A stretch of DNA of 62,338 nucleotides, from positions 1 to 62,338 of the forward strand of contig CAJUCQ010000007.1 in the NCBI GenBank assembly GCA_910584905.1, written 5' to 3'. The notes beneath the pieces are model-generated. The model saw only the letters and a list, made by a program, of their open reading frames with translations. It was not told the DNA's origin and searched no databases. This document shows positions 15,432-27,100 of the stretch, in pieces. Position 1 is the first letter of the stretch. The number at the start of each line of letters is the position of its first letter. Position numbers and translations under genes: made by a program. Origin of the DNA: an uncultured Muribaculaceae bacterium. GTDB lineage: Bacteria > Bacteroidota > Bacteroidia > Bacteroidales > Muribaculaceae.

Positions 15432-18400
15432 ATGAAAAAACTTTACGCATTAGCAGCAGCGGGCGCTCTCGCCATCGGAGGCTTGGCATACGCCGCTGTG
15501 GGTGACGTCGTGTTTCAGAGCAGTCTGAGCGTCTCTCCCGCCACCGAACAAGGCGACGGCAGCGCTTGGACCAGCGTCAACGGCGGCCACTCTTCGACCT
15601 TCGTCAAATTCGGCTCCGCCGGGCACGGAAGCGACCAACAGCTCCGCATCTGGCAAAACGTCGACGGTATCCAACAAAACGACTGGCTCGTGTCGCCCAA
15701 ACTTGCGCTTGAAGCCGGAAAAACCTACGAGGTGAGTTGCTGGTTTAAATTCCACGCCGGCACCTCCACCGCAGCCCACGTGGCCCTCCACCACACGACG
15801 GTCTACCCCACCGTCAGCGGCATGGACTCCAACATCGCCCCGGAGAGCGCCCTCGCGCAGTATAACGATGTCAACGGCGACTCCAAAAGCGCCGACGACA
15901 GCCAATATCTCACATCCTACACTCTCCTCTCCGGCAAATTCGTTGCCGCCGAAGGCGACAACTACGTGGCCTTCCACGTAGGCGGCGACTACAAGGGCGG
16001 CATCTACGTGTCGGACTTCAGCATCGTCGAAGCCGAAGCCGACACTCGTCCCGTCGACCCCGTTGACCCCACCGATCCCGAAGAGCCCGAAGGTCCGCAC
16101 GAATGCAAGGGCCTCACCCTCCCCTACGCCTCGACCATCGCCACCTCGTCGTCGGCCTACGACCCGGCATGGACCGTCAAAAACATCAATGAGGACAACC
16201 GCGAATGGACTCCGGCCACCGACGGCGGATTCGCCGACGGCCTGAGCATGAAGATTACATATCCTGCCTCCGGCGGCACTCCTCACAACGACTACCTCAT
16301 CTCCCCGGCCATGCACATGGAGGAGGGCAAGGAATACGTCGTGATTTACAGCTATGCCACCCGCGGCGCCGACGAACTCCTCAGCGTCTTCCTCTGCCAA
16401 AGCAACGACCCGGACGAAATACAGAAGTCCGCTCCCTTTGCCACACACAACAACGTCGACACCGATCAGAAGGCGACGCCCGTAAGCCAAGTGTTCACCC
16501 CCGAGACCACCGGTGACTACCACCTTTCGTTCTGGGCAAACTCCCCGGTGGACAAATGGTATATTTGGGTAGGCGACGTCAAGGTGATGGAAAACGTCTT
16601 CGCTCCCGCGGCTGTCAGCGCCCTCACCGCCACCCCGGCCGAGAACCCCACGCTCGAAGTGGCTCTCACATGGGCACTTCCCACCACGGACGCCTTCGGC
16701 AATGAAATCGGCGAGGACAAGGTTCTCGAAAAAATCGAAATCTACCGCGACGAGGACGAACGCCCCATCGCCACCTTCACCGAAGCCGTCACGAGCTTCA
16801 CCGACAGCGAGGAATACGGCCTCACCTCGGGCAAGCACACCTACAGCGTGGTTGTGACCTACAACGGCGCCGCATCTCCGGCCGCCAAGGTCGGCCCGAC
16901 AAGCTACGTCGGCCCCTACGCCCCCCTGCCCCTGCCCGCCGACATGACAGTCACCTCCGACATGCTCGGCGCATGGACCGCCGCCTACGGCGAAAACCAC
17001 GCCGCCACGGCCAACTCGTGGGAACCCTACACCTCGTCACGCCCCGACCGCTGGCGCTACTCGGCCAAGAGCGACAGCCCCGACGACGCATGGCTCTTCT
17101 CGCCGATGTTCATCGTGCCTGAAGCCGGCTACTACACCCTCGACATGACAGCCAAACTCGGCTCGACCTACGCTCAGGTATTCGTTGAGACCTACCTCGC
17201 CGGAAGTCAGGCCATCGATGCCGAAATGACATCCGTCAAGCTCGACTGGAACAAATTCAAGACCTCCACAAGCACGCAACAGGCCACATTCTACGCCGCC
17301 GCTCCCGGCAACTACTGCATCGCCACGCGCGTGAACATTCCCTCCGCCGACTACGGCGCAATGATCCACGAACTCCACAGCATCAAGATCGACCGCGGTC
17401 AGATGATTCCAGAGACCGTCACCGACCTCAAGGCCACTGCCGCCGCTGACGAAAGCCTCAGCATCACCGTAAGCTGGACCAACCCCACCCAATCCTCGGC
17501 CGGCACCGAACTCGCCGCAGGCAGCTGGTACACGGAAGTCTACCGTCAGAACGGCAGCGACTTCGACCTCATCGCCACCCTCACCGAAGGCGAAAGCAGC
17601 TACGTCGACACCGCCCTCCCCGCCTCCGGCGCCTACACATACAGCGTGCAGACCCTCGCCACCGGCACCAACGCACACCTTGAAAACCAGCCCACCGTCA
17701 CCTCCTCATGGGCCGGCCCGCGCGAACTGCCAATGCCTTACAGCGCATTCCTCAACCGCACCGACGAGCCCACCCGCTACATCTGGGAAGGCGTCGACGG
17801 CAACGACGACGGCCTGACATGGGGCTTCGGATACAGCGACCGCATGGTTTGCCCCCAGCCCGCCACCGACCTTTCCGAAGAGGAAATGCCCGGCTACTAC
17901 CAATATAACGACTATCTTCTCTCGCCCATATTCGACCTCAAGCCCGGCTACTACGAGCTTACGTTCCAGATGTACGGCCGCACGTCGAGCCACGGCTCCT
18001 ACAACTACGACATCGCCATGAACGTGGGCCTCACGCCCGCCGGCGGTTTCATCCCCGGACGCTCCGAAATCATCGGCAAGACTCAGGTCGTAAACAACGC
18101 CAGCTCTTACAACAACCGCACCGTCAGCCTCAAGGTCGAGACCGCAGGCAAATACCAGATTGTATTCGCCGCCGACGAAATCAACTATAAGATTTACAGC
18201 AACTCGACCGAGCTTGGCCTCGGCAAGGTAGACTTCGCCTACAAGCCAGTGCTTCCCGGCACAGCCTCCGAACTCAGCGTCGAGCCCGGCGCCGACGGCG
18301 CCCTCACGGCCATCCTCCGCTGGAAGAACCCCTCGGTGTCGAGCATCGAAGGCATCGCCCCCGAACTCACCAAGGCTATCATCACCCGCGACGGCCAAGA

Positions 18401-19382
18401 AGTGGCCACCATCAATGAAGACCTCGTCGCCGGTGAGATGTCGGAATGGGAAGACGAGGCCGTGCCCGCCTCCGGCATCCACGTCTACACCGTCACCATG
18501 TTCACCGCCGAAGGCGCCCACACCGCCGCTGCTCCCGAAGTCAAGAGCCCGTGGATAGGCAAGGGCCTCGAAGCTCCCTACGCCGTAGAGCCCGGCCAGT
18601 TCGTCGACCACGCTTGGGAACAACACTGCCCGAACATGACCACCACCTCGTGGGGCAACAGCAACTGCTTCGACCTCACCACCAGCAACGGCGCCCGCTA
18701 CGACAAGGGCAGCAACGACGTCGACGGCTACCTCATGACGCCGAAATTCGAAATCGTCCACACCCAAGGCTACAAGCTCACCGTAGAAGCATGGAAGACC
18801 TCCATGACCGCCGACGAAAAGGCAAACGGCTACCCCGTTGAAATCCTCGCCGGCTCGGAAGGCACACCCGACACATGGACAAAGATCGGCATCATCGCCG
18901 TGAAGAACTCGACATCGACTGTCACCCCCGACGTGTTCTACGTAATCGGCGACGAGAACTTCAGCGCCGCACCCGCCGCACAGGCCGAAGGAGAAGACGA
19001 GGAAGAAGTCGAGACTCCCGCCGCCGGCTCGACCCCCGAGACCGCCGTTGCCATCCCCGCAGGCACTCAGCGTCTGGCCTTCCACATCAACAGCAACTAC
19101 GACAACGGCCTCTTCATGTTCCACGCCTTCAAGCTTGACAAGGAAGGCGAAGTCACCGGCATCGCCGCCGTCGAAGCCGCCGCAGGCATCATCCTCGACG
19201 GAAGCGCCCTCCGCTTCGAAGGCGTCGCCACGGACATCCGCATCCACGACCTCTCCGGCAAGCTCGTAAGCTACACCGAAGAAGCTGAAGGCAGCATCAG
19301 CCTTGAGAAGCTCGCCAAGGGCATCTATATCGTACGTCTCACCATCGGCGGTAGCCCCGCGGCTCTCAAACTCGTCCTCTAA
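15432..19382 (+). CDS. Giant secreted protein 1: alternating choice-of-anchor-J and FN3-like modules with sorting tail
   Basis: The 1316-aa protein has a signal peptide (1-22). Five jellyroll modules of the choice-of-anchor-J/cleaved-adhesin type occur near 24-200, 225-392, 493-655, 762-935 and 1043-1240. Each shows the phrase DYLISP or a variant (DWLVSP, AWLFSP, DYLLSP, GYLMTP). Three FN3-like modules sit between the later ones (about 396-492, 658-760, 937-1042), each with a YSV or YTV strand near its end. An acidic Pro-rich linker (207-222) separates the first two modules. The last 65 residues (IHDLSGKLV, then KGIYIVRL) match a type A sorting domain. I infer a cell-surface or released adhesive or glycan-binding protein; no catalytic motif was seen. 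The start at 15432 fits the promoter and signal peptide. Confidence 0.85.
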   Translation: MKKLYALAAAGALAIGGLAYAAVGDVVFQSSLSVSPATEQGDGSAWTSVNGGHSSTFVKFGSAGHGSDQQLRIWQNVDGIQQNDWLVSPKLALEAGKTYEVSCWFKFHAGTSTAAHVALHHTTVYPTVSGMDSNIAPESALAQYNDVNGDSKSADDSQYLTSYTLLSGKFVAAEGDNYVAFHVGGDYKGGIYVSDFSIVEAEADTRPVDPVDPTDPEEPEGPHECKGLTLPYASTIATSSSAYDPAWTVKNINEDNREWTPATDGGFADGLSMKITYPASGGTPHNDYLISPAMHMEEGKEYVVIYSYATRGADELLSVFLCQSNDPDEIQKSAPFATHNNVDTDQKATPVSQVFTPETTGDYHLSFWANSPVDKWYIWVGDVKVMENVFAPAAVSALTATPAENPTLEVALTWALPTTDAFGNEIGEDKVLEKIEIYRDEDERPIATFTEAVTSFTDSEEYGLTSGKHTYSVVVTYNGAASPAAKVGPTSYVGPYAPLPLPADMTVTSDMLGAWTAAYGENHAATANSWEPYTSSRPDRWRYSAKSDSPDDAWLFSPMFIVPEAGYYTLDMTAKLGSTYAQVFVETYLAGSQAIDAEMTSVKLDWNKFKTSTSTQQATFYAAAPGNYCIATRVNIPSADYGAMIHELHSIKIDRGQMIPETVTDLKATAAADESLSITVSWTNPTQSSAGTELAAGSWYTEVYRQNGSDFDLIATLTEGESSYVDTALPASGAYTYSVQTLATGTNAHLENQPTVTSSWAGPRELPMPYSAFLNRTDEPTRYIWEGVDGNDDGLTWGFGYSDRMVCPQPATDLSEEEMPGYYQYNDYLLSPIFDLKPGYYELTFQMYGRTSSHGSYNYDIAMNVGLTPAGGFIPGRSEIIGKTQVVNNASSYNNRTVSLKVETAGKYQIVFAADEINYKIYSNSTELGLGKVDFAYKPVLPGTASELSVEPGADGALTAILRWKNPSVSSIEGIAPELTKAIITRDGQEVATINEDLVAGEMSEWEDEAVPASGIHVYTVTMFTAEGAHTAAAPEVKSPWIGKGLEAPYAVEPGQFVDHAWEQHCPNMTTTSWGNSNCFDLTTSNGARYDKGSNDVDGYLMTPKFEIVHTQGYKLTVEAWKTSMTADEKANGYPVEILAGSEGTPDTWTKIGIIAVKNSTSTVTPDVFYVIGDENFSAAPAAQAEGEDEEEVETPAAGSTPETAVAIPAGTQRLAFHINSNYDNGLFMFHAFKLDKEGEVTGIAAVEAAAGIILDGSALRFEGVATDIRIHDLSGKLVSYTEEAEGSISLEKLAKGIYIVRLTIGGSPAALKLVL

Positions 19383-19515
19383 ACCCACACCGACTTCCCG
19401 GGCTGAAAGCCCGCGGCCCGAAAGGCAGGCCGCTTCTCTGCTCACAAAAGCAGGGTGGCGGTCTGCCGCCGCCGGGTTTCCCGCCCTAATCTTTCACCTA
19501 ATACCTCACAAATTG
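19383..19515 (+). other. Hairpin-rich gap between giant genes 1 and 2
   Basis: Several short GC-rich inverted repeats occur here, for example CGGGCT-GAA-AGCCCG near 19398-19412 and GCGGCC paired with GGCCGC just after. No T-run and no promoter consensus is visible, so the second gene may be cotranscribed, with processing or partial termination in the gap. Confidence 0.4.
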
Positions 19516-22500
19516 ATGAAAAAAACATTTCTGACATCGTTACTGTTGCTCGGTGCCGCTGTGTTCAGCGCTACCGGCACTGCTGAGGCAGCACCGCGGA
19601 ATCTGACACGCAGTCTTCCGCATGCACGCGCCGCACGCGTCATCGCCCCCGCCGAGGCGGGCGAACACGCCGTAACGGCCAAGGCTGAAAAGCTCACAGC
19701 CCCGACAATGAGCAAATCCGTGCGCCCGGCTTGGGGCGGCGGCCTCCACGAGGCCCTTCAGCTCCCGCAGGCCAAAGCACCCGTGATGCGAGTGCTCGGC
19801 GACGGCACCACCATCTACGGCTCGCTGATTTACAGCGACGCATGGCTCGGCGGCGGCGCCGCCTACGGCCTCTACACCTTCCCCGCCTCCGCCACCCCCA
19901 CGGCCAAACTCGTCGAAGACTTCGGTAGCTACGAAGCCAACGGCGGCGGCGCCTACCACGACGGCAAATACTACTTCAACTCATACGTCTACACCGATGA
20001 GATGGGCTATACATTCAGCACATTCTTCACCTACGACCTCGCCACGGGCCAAAGCACGAAGGTGACGAACTCGTTCATGACATCGGGCTTCGACCAGACG
20101 CAAATCACCCACGACATGACCGTCGACCCCACGACGGGCACAATCTACGCCATCAGCTACATCAAGGTGACAATCGACCCGGAAGGCATGCTCGAACGCT
20201 ACCGCCCGGCCATCTCCGTCATCGACCCGACGATGGGCTGGTGTACTCCCGTGGCCGAGACTCCGGGCTTCATCGCCATCGCCGCAAACCGCGCGGGCGA
20301 GCTTTACGGCGTCACCAAAGGCGCGGAATCGACCCTCTACCGCATCAACAAGAACACGGGCGACTGCACGCCCGTCGGGCGCACGGGTCTGAATCCCGAA
20401 TTCGTGCAGAGCGCGGCTTTCGACCCCGTGACCGACAAGCTCTACTGGGCCGAGACCGAAATCAACGGCACCTCGGGCCTCTATGAAGTGGACGTCCACA
20501 CGGGCGCGGCCTCAAAAATCGCCGCCTTCCCCAACAACGAGGAGTTCACGGGCATTTTCATCCCCGAGCCCGCCGTGGCCGAGGGCGCCCCGGCCATCGC
20601 CACCGACCTCAAGGCCGCCTTCGAGAACGACGCTCTCAGCGGCAGCATCGGCTTCACCGCCCCCACCCTTACGCAGGACGGCGCCAAGCTCTCGGGCACA
20701 CTCATCGCCGAGGTGAGCCTCGACGGCGAGGACTTCGCCACGCTTGACGTGACCCCCGGGCAGAAAGTGACCCTCCCGGTCAATGCCCTCACCGAAGGCA
20801 TCCATAACTTCGGCGTCTACTTCAGCAACGCCGCCGGCGAAGGCTCGCGCGTTGCCGTGAGCTTCCACGCCGGCATGGACGCTCCCGCCGCCGTCGGTGA
20901 TCTCACCCTCACGGCCGACGCCGACGGGCGCCCGCACCTGAGCTGGACCGCCCCCGCAGGCGGCCGTAACGACGGCTATATCGACCCGACTCAAATCACC
21001 TACACCATCGTGCGCATGCCCGAAGGGCTGACCGTAGCCTCCGGCATCACGGCCACGACCTTCACCGACCGCTCGGAATTCGAGGCTCAGAACGTGGCCT
21101 ACATCGTGACGCCCTATATCGGCAGCCGCGAGGGCGTAAGCGCCTCCACGGCCGAAGAACTTTTCGGCTCGGGCTCGGAACTTCCCGTGACCTTCGACTT
21201 CGCCACCAAAGAAGCCTTCAACCTCGCCACGGTAATCGACGCCAACGACGACCGCGACGACCAGTACCACTGGGGCGCATGGTATTACGGCCCTGAATTC
21301 TCCTCCGCAGGCGTCACCGACGGCTGCGCCGTCTACGGCTTCTCGCCCGAAGGCCCGGCCGACGACTGGGTGATCATGCCTCCGTTCACGGCCGAAGCCG
21401 GCCGCAGCTACCGCGTGACGTTCGACGTGCGCGTGTCGTCCGACACGGAGACGCTCGCCGTCACCGCCGGCACAGACAAGACCGTGGCCGCCCAAACCAT
21501 CACGGCCATGCCGGCCCGCGGCTTCACCAACAAGAACTTCGAGACCGTCAGCTGCGAATTCACGGCCACGGCCTCCGGCAACTGCTTCACCGGCTTCCAC
21601 TGCACCTCCAAGCGCAAGGCCGGCTATCTCTACATCGACAACGTGACCATCGACGAAGTTCCGCTCACGGGCGCACCCGCCGCCATCGGCAACTTCAGCG
21701 TCACCCCCGGCGAGAAGGGCGTCCTCACGGCCACGCTCAGCCTCACCGCCCCGAGTCTCACGGCCGAAGGCGCCGCCCTCAAGGCCCTCGACCGCATCGA
21801 CATCTTCCGCGGCAATGACCGCACCGCCATCCACAGCTTCACCAGCCCCGGCGTCGGCGCAAGCCTGAACTGGACCGACACCGAAGCCGCGCAGGGCGTG
21901 AACACCTATCGCGCCGTGGCCGTCAACAGCATCGGACAGGGCGAAAAGGCCGTTGCCTCGGCCTACGTGGGCTTTGACATCCCCGAAGCCGTGACCGACG
22001 CCGTCCTCGTCGAAGAAGGCGGCGCCCCCGTGGTAAAATGGACCGCGCCCACCCGCGGCGTCAACGGCGGCTACATCGACCCGTCGGCCCTGACCTATGT
22101 GATCCGCCGCAACGACGGCTCTCTCATGACGAACAAGGCCACGGGCACGTCGTTCACCGACATGAGCCTCAACCCGATGGAGAAGCAGTATTTCATCTAC
22201 TACCAGATCCAGCCCGTTAGCAGCGCCGGTGTCGGCGACTACGCCCTCACCAACCACATCATCTACGGCGAGCCCTACGAAGGTCCCTTCCGCGAAAGCT
22301 TCGCCGACGCGGCCACGTCGACCGACCCGTGGGTTATGTACAAGGTCAAAGGCCGCGACCAACTTTGGACGCTCATGTCGCAGGGCCAGAGCCCGGTGTG
22401 CCTTCCTGTCGACAATGACGGCGGCATCGCCGTGTTCCAGACCACGATGGGCCGCATCGGCGATGCCGGACGCCTCGTATCGCCCAAGCTCTCGCTCGCC

Positions 22501-24183
22501 GGCTTCGACATCCCCGTGCTTACGTTCTACGTCTACAACAAACCCTCTCAGGACGCCCAATACGGCGCCGAACCCTTCCAAGACCGCCTCATCCCCGAGC
22601 TTCAGCTTCCCGACGGCAGCTTCGTAGCCATCGACGAGCCCATCTACGTCGACGACCGGACGATGACCGAAGGCTGGTGGGGCTATCAGATTGACCTCTC
22701 GGCCTATAAGATCTACGACTACGTTCAGCTCTCGTTCCACGGCATCGCCGACTACGAAAACGACATCTGCCTCGACGGCATCTCGCTGACCAACGAGTTT
22801 GAGTACGACCTCGGGATGTATGCCTTCAGCGCCCCCGCCACTGTAAAGGCCGGTCGCGACATCCGCTTCAAAATCACTGTGGCCAACAACGGCATGAACC
22901 CCGCCGAAGGCTTCCGCATCAACATCTTCCGCAACGGCGAGGACTACACGCACATCACGTCGTCGAAGCCCGTGCCGCCGCAGAGCTACGCATCGTACAC
23001 GCTCAACCTCCCCACCACGGCCGAAGACGAGGGCAAGACCTACAGCTATCAGGCCGTAATCGCATGGGATAAAGACAAGGTCTCGGCCAACAACGCCTCG
23101 CAGGCGGTGACGACCAAAGTCGTGAGCCCGGATATCCCCGAAGTGCGCGACTTCACGTCGTCGACCACCTCCGAAGGCTCCATCCTCCTCAACTGGGACG
23201 GCCTCGACGCCCTTCGCGTCCACGACGACTTCGAGAGCCACGCCGCCTTCGCCATCGAAGACATCGGCGACTACACCCTCGTCGACGGCGACGGCTGCCT
23301 GACCTTCACTTTCCAGCAGCTGTTCTACGAAAACGCAGGCGAGCCGATGGCATTCATGGCCTTCAATCCGTGGATTCTCGGCGTGTCGCAGATTCTTCCC
23401 GAGTGGGCGGCCCGCTCCGGCCAGCAGGTTCTCGCGGCCTTCGGCGCCGCCGATGCCACGGGCGCCGGCACCGACGCCGACGACTGGCTGATTTCGCCCG
23501 AAGTGCACGGCGGCAGCACCGTCGACTTCTGGGCCAAGACGGCCAACTATGAGTTCGGCCTCGAGAAGTTCGAGGTTCTGTACTCGACCACGAATCAAGA
23601 CCCGGCCTCGTTCCGCCGCCTGAGCGACGGCGTCATCGAAGCTCCGGCCGAGTGGACCCACTACGAGTTCACTCTCCCCGAAGACGCCAAGTACTTCGCC
23701 ATCCACTACCTGAGCTTCGACGGCTTTGTCTTCTACATCGACGACCTCAACTTCAAGGCACGCATCTCGACCGAAGGTTTCGAGCTCGCCGGCTACCGCC
23801 TCTACCGCAACAATGCGGCCATCGCCGACCTGCCCGCCACGGCCAAGAGCTACGCCGATGCCACGAAGCTCCCCGACGGGTTGCACACCTACGGCCTGAC
23901 GGCTCTCTACACCAACGGGCGCGAGAGCGCTCCGGCCGAGCTGGCCGTGCAGGTGGGCCTGTCGGGCGCTGACGCCGCGACTATTGACGCCGTGCGCGTC
24001 TACACCGAGGGGCAGACCATCGTAGTCGAGTCGCCCGAAGGCTCGCGCGTCAGCGTGGCCTCCGCCTCGGGTATCGTGCTCGCCTCCGAGGGCGCCACTG
24101 ACGCCACTCTCCGCGTGGGCGTCAACGCCCCCGGCGTGTATATCGTCACCGTAAACAACCGCAACTATAAGGTTCGTATATGA
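19516..24183 (+). CDS. Giant secreted protein 2: propeller-like head, FN3/J modules, sorting tail
   Basis: The 1555-aa protein has a signal peptide (1-26) and a head of about 95-350 that looks like a beta-propeller: repeated short strands with Asp/Gly turns such as YDLATGQST, VDPTTGTIYAIS, INKNTGDCTPVG and VDVHTGAASKI. FN3-like modules follow (about 355-545, 715-915), with anchor-J modules near 551-712, 921-1090 and 1235-1412. A CARDB-like segment (about 1095-1205) carries FKITVANNG. The tail (1480-1555) ends GVYIVTVNN, then KVRI, as in type A sorting domains. It is collinear with and clearly paralogous to the next gene, whose ATG overlaps its stop. Surface adhesion or ligand binding is inferred; no enzyme motif was found. 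Confidence 0.85.
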   Translation: MKKTFLTSLLLLGAAVFSATGTAEAAPRNLTRSLPHARAARVIAPAEAGEHAVTAKAEKLTAPTMSKSVRPAWGGGLHEALQLPQAKAPVMRVLGDGTTIYGSLIYSDAWLGGGAAYGLYTFPASATPTAKLVEDFGSYEANGGGAYHDGKYYFNSYVYTDEMGYTFSTFFTYDLATGQSTKVTNSFMTSGFDQTQITHDMTVDPTTGTIYAISYIKVTIDPEGMLERYRPAISVIDPTMGWCTPVAETPGFIAIAANRAGELYGVTKGAESTLYRINKNTGDCTPVGRTGLNPEFVQSAAFDPVTDKLYWAETEINGTSGLYEVDVHTGAASKIAAFPNNEEFTGIFIPEPAVAEGAPAIATDLKAAFENDALSGSIGFTAPTLTQDGAKLSGTLIAEVSLDGEDFATLDVTPGQKVTLPVNALTEGIHNFGVYFSNAAGEGSRVAVSFHAGMDAPAAVGDLTLTADADGRPHLSWTAPAGGRNDGYIDPTQITYTIVRMPEGLTVASGITATTFTDRSEFEAQNVAYIVTPYIGSREGVSASTAEELFGSGSELPVTFDFATKEAFNLATVIDANDDRDDQYHWGAWYYGPEFSSAGVTDGCAVYGFSPEGPADDWVIMPPFTAEAGRSYRVTFDVRVSSDTETLAVTAGTDKTVAAQTITAMPARGFTNKNFETVSCEFTATASGNCFTGFHCTSKRKAGYLYIDNVTIDEVPLTGAPAAIGNFSVTPGEKGVLTATLSLTAPSLTAEGAALKALDRIDIFRGNDRTAIHSFTSPGVGASLNWTDTEAAQGVNTYRAVAVNSIGQGEKAVASAYVGFDIPEAVTDAVLVEEGGAPVVKWTAPTRGVNGGYIDPSALTYVIRRNDGSLMTNKATGTSFTDMSLNPMEKQYFIYYQIQPVSSAGVGDYALTNHIIYGEPYEGPFRESFADAATSTDPWVMYKVKGRDQLWTLMSQGQSPVCLPVDNDGGIAVFQTTMGRIGDAGRLVSPKLSLAGFDIPVLTFYVYNKPSQDAQYGAEPFQDRLIPELQLPDGSFVAIDEPIYVDDRTMTEGWWGYQIDLSAYKIYDYVQLSFHGIADYENDICLDGISLTNEFEYDLGMYAFSAPATVKAGRDIRFKITVANNGMNPAEGFRINIFRNGEDYTHITSSKPVPPQSYASYTLNLPTTAEDEGKTYSYQAVIAWDKDKVSANNASQAVTTKVVSPDIPEVRDFTSSTTSEGSILLNWDGLDALRVHDDFESHAAFAIEDIGDYTLVDGDGCLTFTFQQLFYENAGEPMAFMAFNPWILGVSQILPEWAARSGQQVLAAFGAADATGAGTDADDWLISPEVHGGSTVDFWAKTANYEFGLEKFEVLYSTTNQDPASFRRLSDGVIEAPAEWTHYEFTLPEDAKYFAIHYLSFDGFVFYIDDLNFKARISTEGFELAGYRLYRNNAAIADLPATAKSYADATKLPDGLHTYGLTALYTNGRESAPAELAVQVGLSGADAATIDAVRVYTEGQTIVVESPEGSRVSVASASGIVLASEGATDATLRVGVNAPGVYIVTVNNRNYKVRI

Positions 24184-27100
24184 ACATAAACATCAAAGCA
24201 ATCTCCGCCGCCGTCCTCGCCGCCGCCGCTCTCTCGGGAGTAGCGGCCGTGGGGCCGACGGCCCTCAAAGCCCCGGCCCCGGCCCCGGCTTTCCCCGAGC
24301 CTGTCACGACCGTCCGCGGCGTGATGGTATATAACGACGCTTGGGGCGGAAAGACCGACGAAGCCGGCATCTACACCGTCGAAGTGCGCGAAGGCGGGGC
24401 CGTTCGTTGCGAGCACCGCTCCGAGGCTATGGCCTCGACAGCGGCCGCGATAATCAAGGACGGCACGATGTATGCCGTCGAAGCCGACATCACGGGCTAC
24501 TTCTACCGCCAGTATAACGCCACGACGTGGGCCTCGACGGGCTCGCGCGAGGAAATCGACATGGTGAACGTGCCCTCCGACCTCACCTACGACTCCCGCA
24601 GCGGCAAGGCCTACGGCGGCTTTTGGGACGAGGACTACGGCGGCTTCTCGCGCTTCGCCTCCTTCGGCCTCACCGACGCCGAAGCCACCGACATCCCGAA
24701 CGAGCGCCGCGACGAACGCGACTTCATAGCCCTCGCCGCCGCTCCCGACGGAACTATCTATGCTCTCCACGGCACCTACAACTACCTCAAGCGCATCGAC
24801 TCGCGCACGGGAGCCGAGACCAAAATCGGCCTCACGGGCATCGACTGCGAAGTGAACCTCACCAACCGCATCCTCAGCTCGATGACCTACGACACGGCCA
24901 ACGACCGCCTTATCGCCGTCGTTGCCAACAACACGGGCACCCGCTCCGAGCCCAAGCACGAGTCGGCGCTGTATGTCATCGACCCGAGGACCACCGTTCA
25001 GGACGGCAACCGCACGCTGGCCAAGGTGACAAAGGTGATGGACATGCCCGGCAACGCCTCCTTCGCGGGCCTGCACGTGGTCGAAACGGCCACAGCGCCC
25101 GAGGCACCGTCGGCGGCGCAGAATGTGCGCGTGGCCTTCGACACGCCTACGGCTCTCACAGGCAAGGTGCTCTTCCGCGCGCCGACGCTCAGCGCCGGCG
25201 GCACGGCCCTGAGCGGCAGCCTGCTCGCGCAGGTGAGCGTCAACGGCACGGTTGTGGCCACTCTCGGCGGCATAGCCCCCGGCAGCGAGGCCTCGACCGA
25301 AGCCCTGAGCTTCCCCGAAGGGCCGTCGACGGTGAAGGTGGTGATGGCCACCGCCGAAGTCCGCGGCGCCTCGGCCGAAGCTGAAATCTATGCCGGCGAG
25401 GATATCCCCGAAGCCGTGAGCAACGTGCTCCTCGAAATCACCCCCGACGGCCGCGGCCTCCTCACATGGGACGCTCCCGTCAAGGGCGAGAACGGCGGCA
25501 ACCTCGACCCCTCGACGCTGAGATACACCGTGCGCCGCACGCACGACGGCGCCGCAGTGGCCGTGAACATCACCGAGACGACTTTCACCGACAACAACGT
25601 CGACACCGGACGCCGCGCCGTGAGCTATACGGTGACGGCCTCGAACAACGCCGGCAGCTCCGCCGCGGTCGAATCCAACAAGTGCCTCTCGACGGGGGCG
25701 CTCGCCGTGCCCTACACGGAGGCGTTCAACTCGCAGGACGACTTCGACCTCTGGACGCTCGTCAACACCAACCCGGCGTCGACATGGGCATGGAATCAGA
25801 AAGACAAGTATGCCTACTACTCCTACGCCGCCGACAAGACAGCCGCCGACAACTGGCTCATCTCTCCGGCAATACGCCTCGAAAGCGGCAAGGTCTACAA
25901 GGTGAGCTACAGCTGGAGGGTCAACAACAAGAACTACGCCGAAAGCTTCGCCGTGCACTGCGGCCCGGGGGCCACTCCGGCGGCTATGGGCGCGGCTCTT
26001 GCCGAACACACGAACGAGACGAACACGGCCTTCCGGACGGCGTCCGCCGTGGTGCGCCCCGAAAGCGACGGCTCATACTTTATAGGCATCCACGCCGTCA
26101 GCGAGCCGTATAAATACATGCTCTACGTCGACGACATCACCATCGAGGAAATCGACAACCGCGTGCCCGCCGCCGTGGGCGACCTGACGGTGACTCCCGG
26201 CGCTGAAGGCGCGCTCTCGGCCACGGTAAGCTTCACGGCGCCGACACTCAGCACCGAGGGCAGCACCCTCGACGCCCTCACCGAGGCGCGGCTCTACCGC
26301 CGCGGCACCGACGAGCCCGTGAAGGTGTTCGCCCCCGTGGCTCCCGGCGAGCGCCTCAGCTACGAGGATACGGGCATCAGCGCCTCCGGCATGACGGGCT
26401 ACAGCGTCGTGACCGCCAACCTCGCGGGCGAAAGCGTGGAGGCCACGGCCGAAGCCTACATCGGCGTGGACGCGCCGGGCGCTCCCGCCGACGTGCACAT
26501 CAGCGAGCTGAACCGCCATCCCCACCTCGAATGGACGGCCCCGACGAAGGGCGCCAACGGCGGATGGTTCGACGCCTCGGCCCTGACCTACCGCATCGTC
26601 CGCAGCGACGGCAAAACCGTGGCCGAAGCCGCCACGGGCACAAGCTTCACCGACGAAAGCTACACGGCGCCGTCGAACTCGCAGGACGCATACTGGTATC
26701 TCATCACGCCCTACACGGGCACGCTCAAGGGCCTTTTCGCCCAAAGCGAAATCATGCTCTACGGCACGGCCTACAAGACTCCCGCGACGGAGACCTTCGC
26801 CGCCGCCGACATGGTGTACTATCCGTGGATTGCGCAAAGCAGCACGGCCGTCAACTACTCGTGGACTCTCGACAACATGGGCTATAACCCGCAGGCGCCC
26901 GACCAGAACGGCGACCGCGGCCTCGCCACCTTCCACAGCGTGGGCGAACCCGCAGGGTCGAAGGCCTACTTCTATTCGCCCAAATTCTCGCTCGACGGGC
27001 TTGAGAACCCGACGCTGAGCTTCTGGATGTATCACACGCCGACACCGGGCGCGGAGACGATGGAGGTGCTCGCGGCCGCAGGGTCGGACGTGTTTGAAAG

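Noticed and set aside
19303..19515. Upstream in-frame extension of giant protein 2 by 71 residues
   Set aside because: It overlaps the end of giant gene 1, and the signal peptide begins only at 19516.
20512..23886. A 1124-codon open frame on the minus strand inside giant gene 2
   Set aside because: It mirrors the GC-rich third-position bias of the plus-strand gene. Its translation is Val/Gly/Asp/Ala-rich without motifs, and the plus-strand protein has clear domains.
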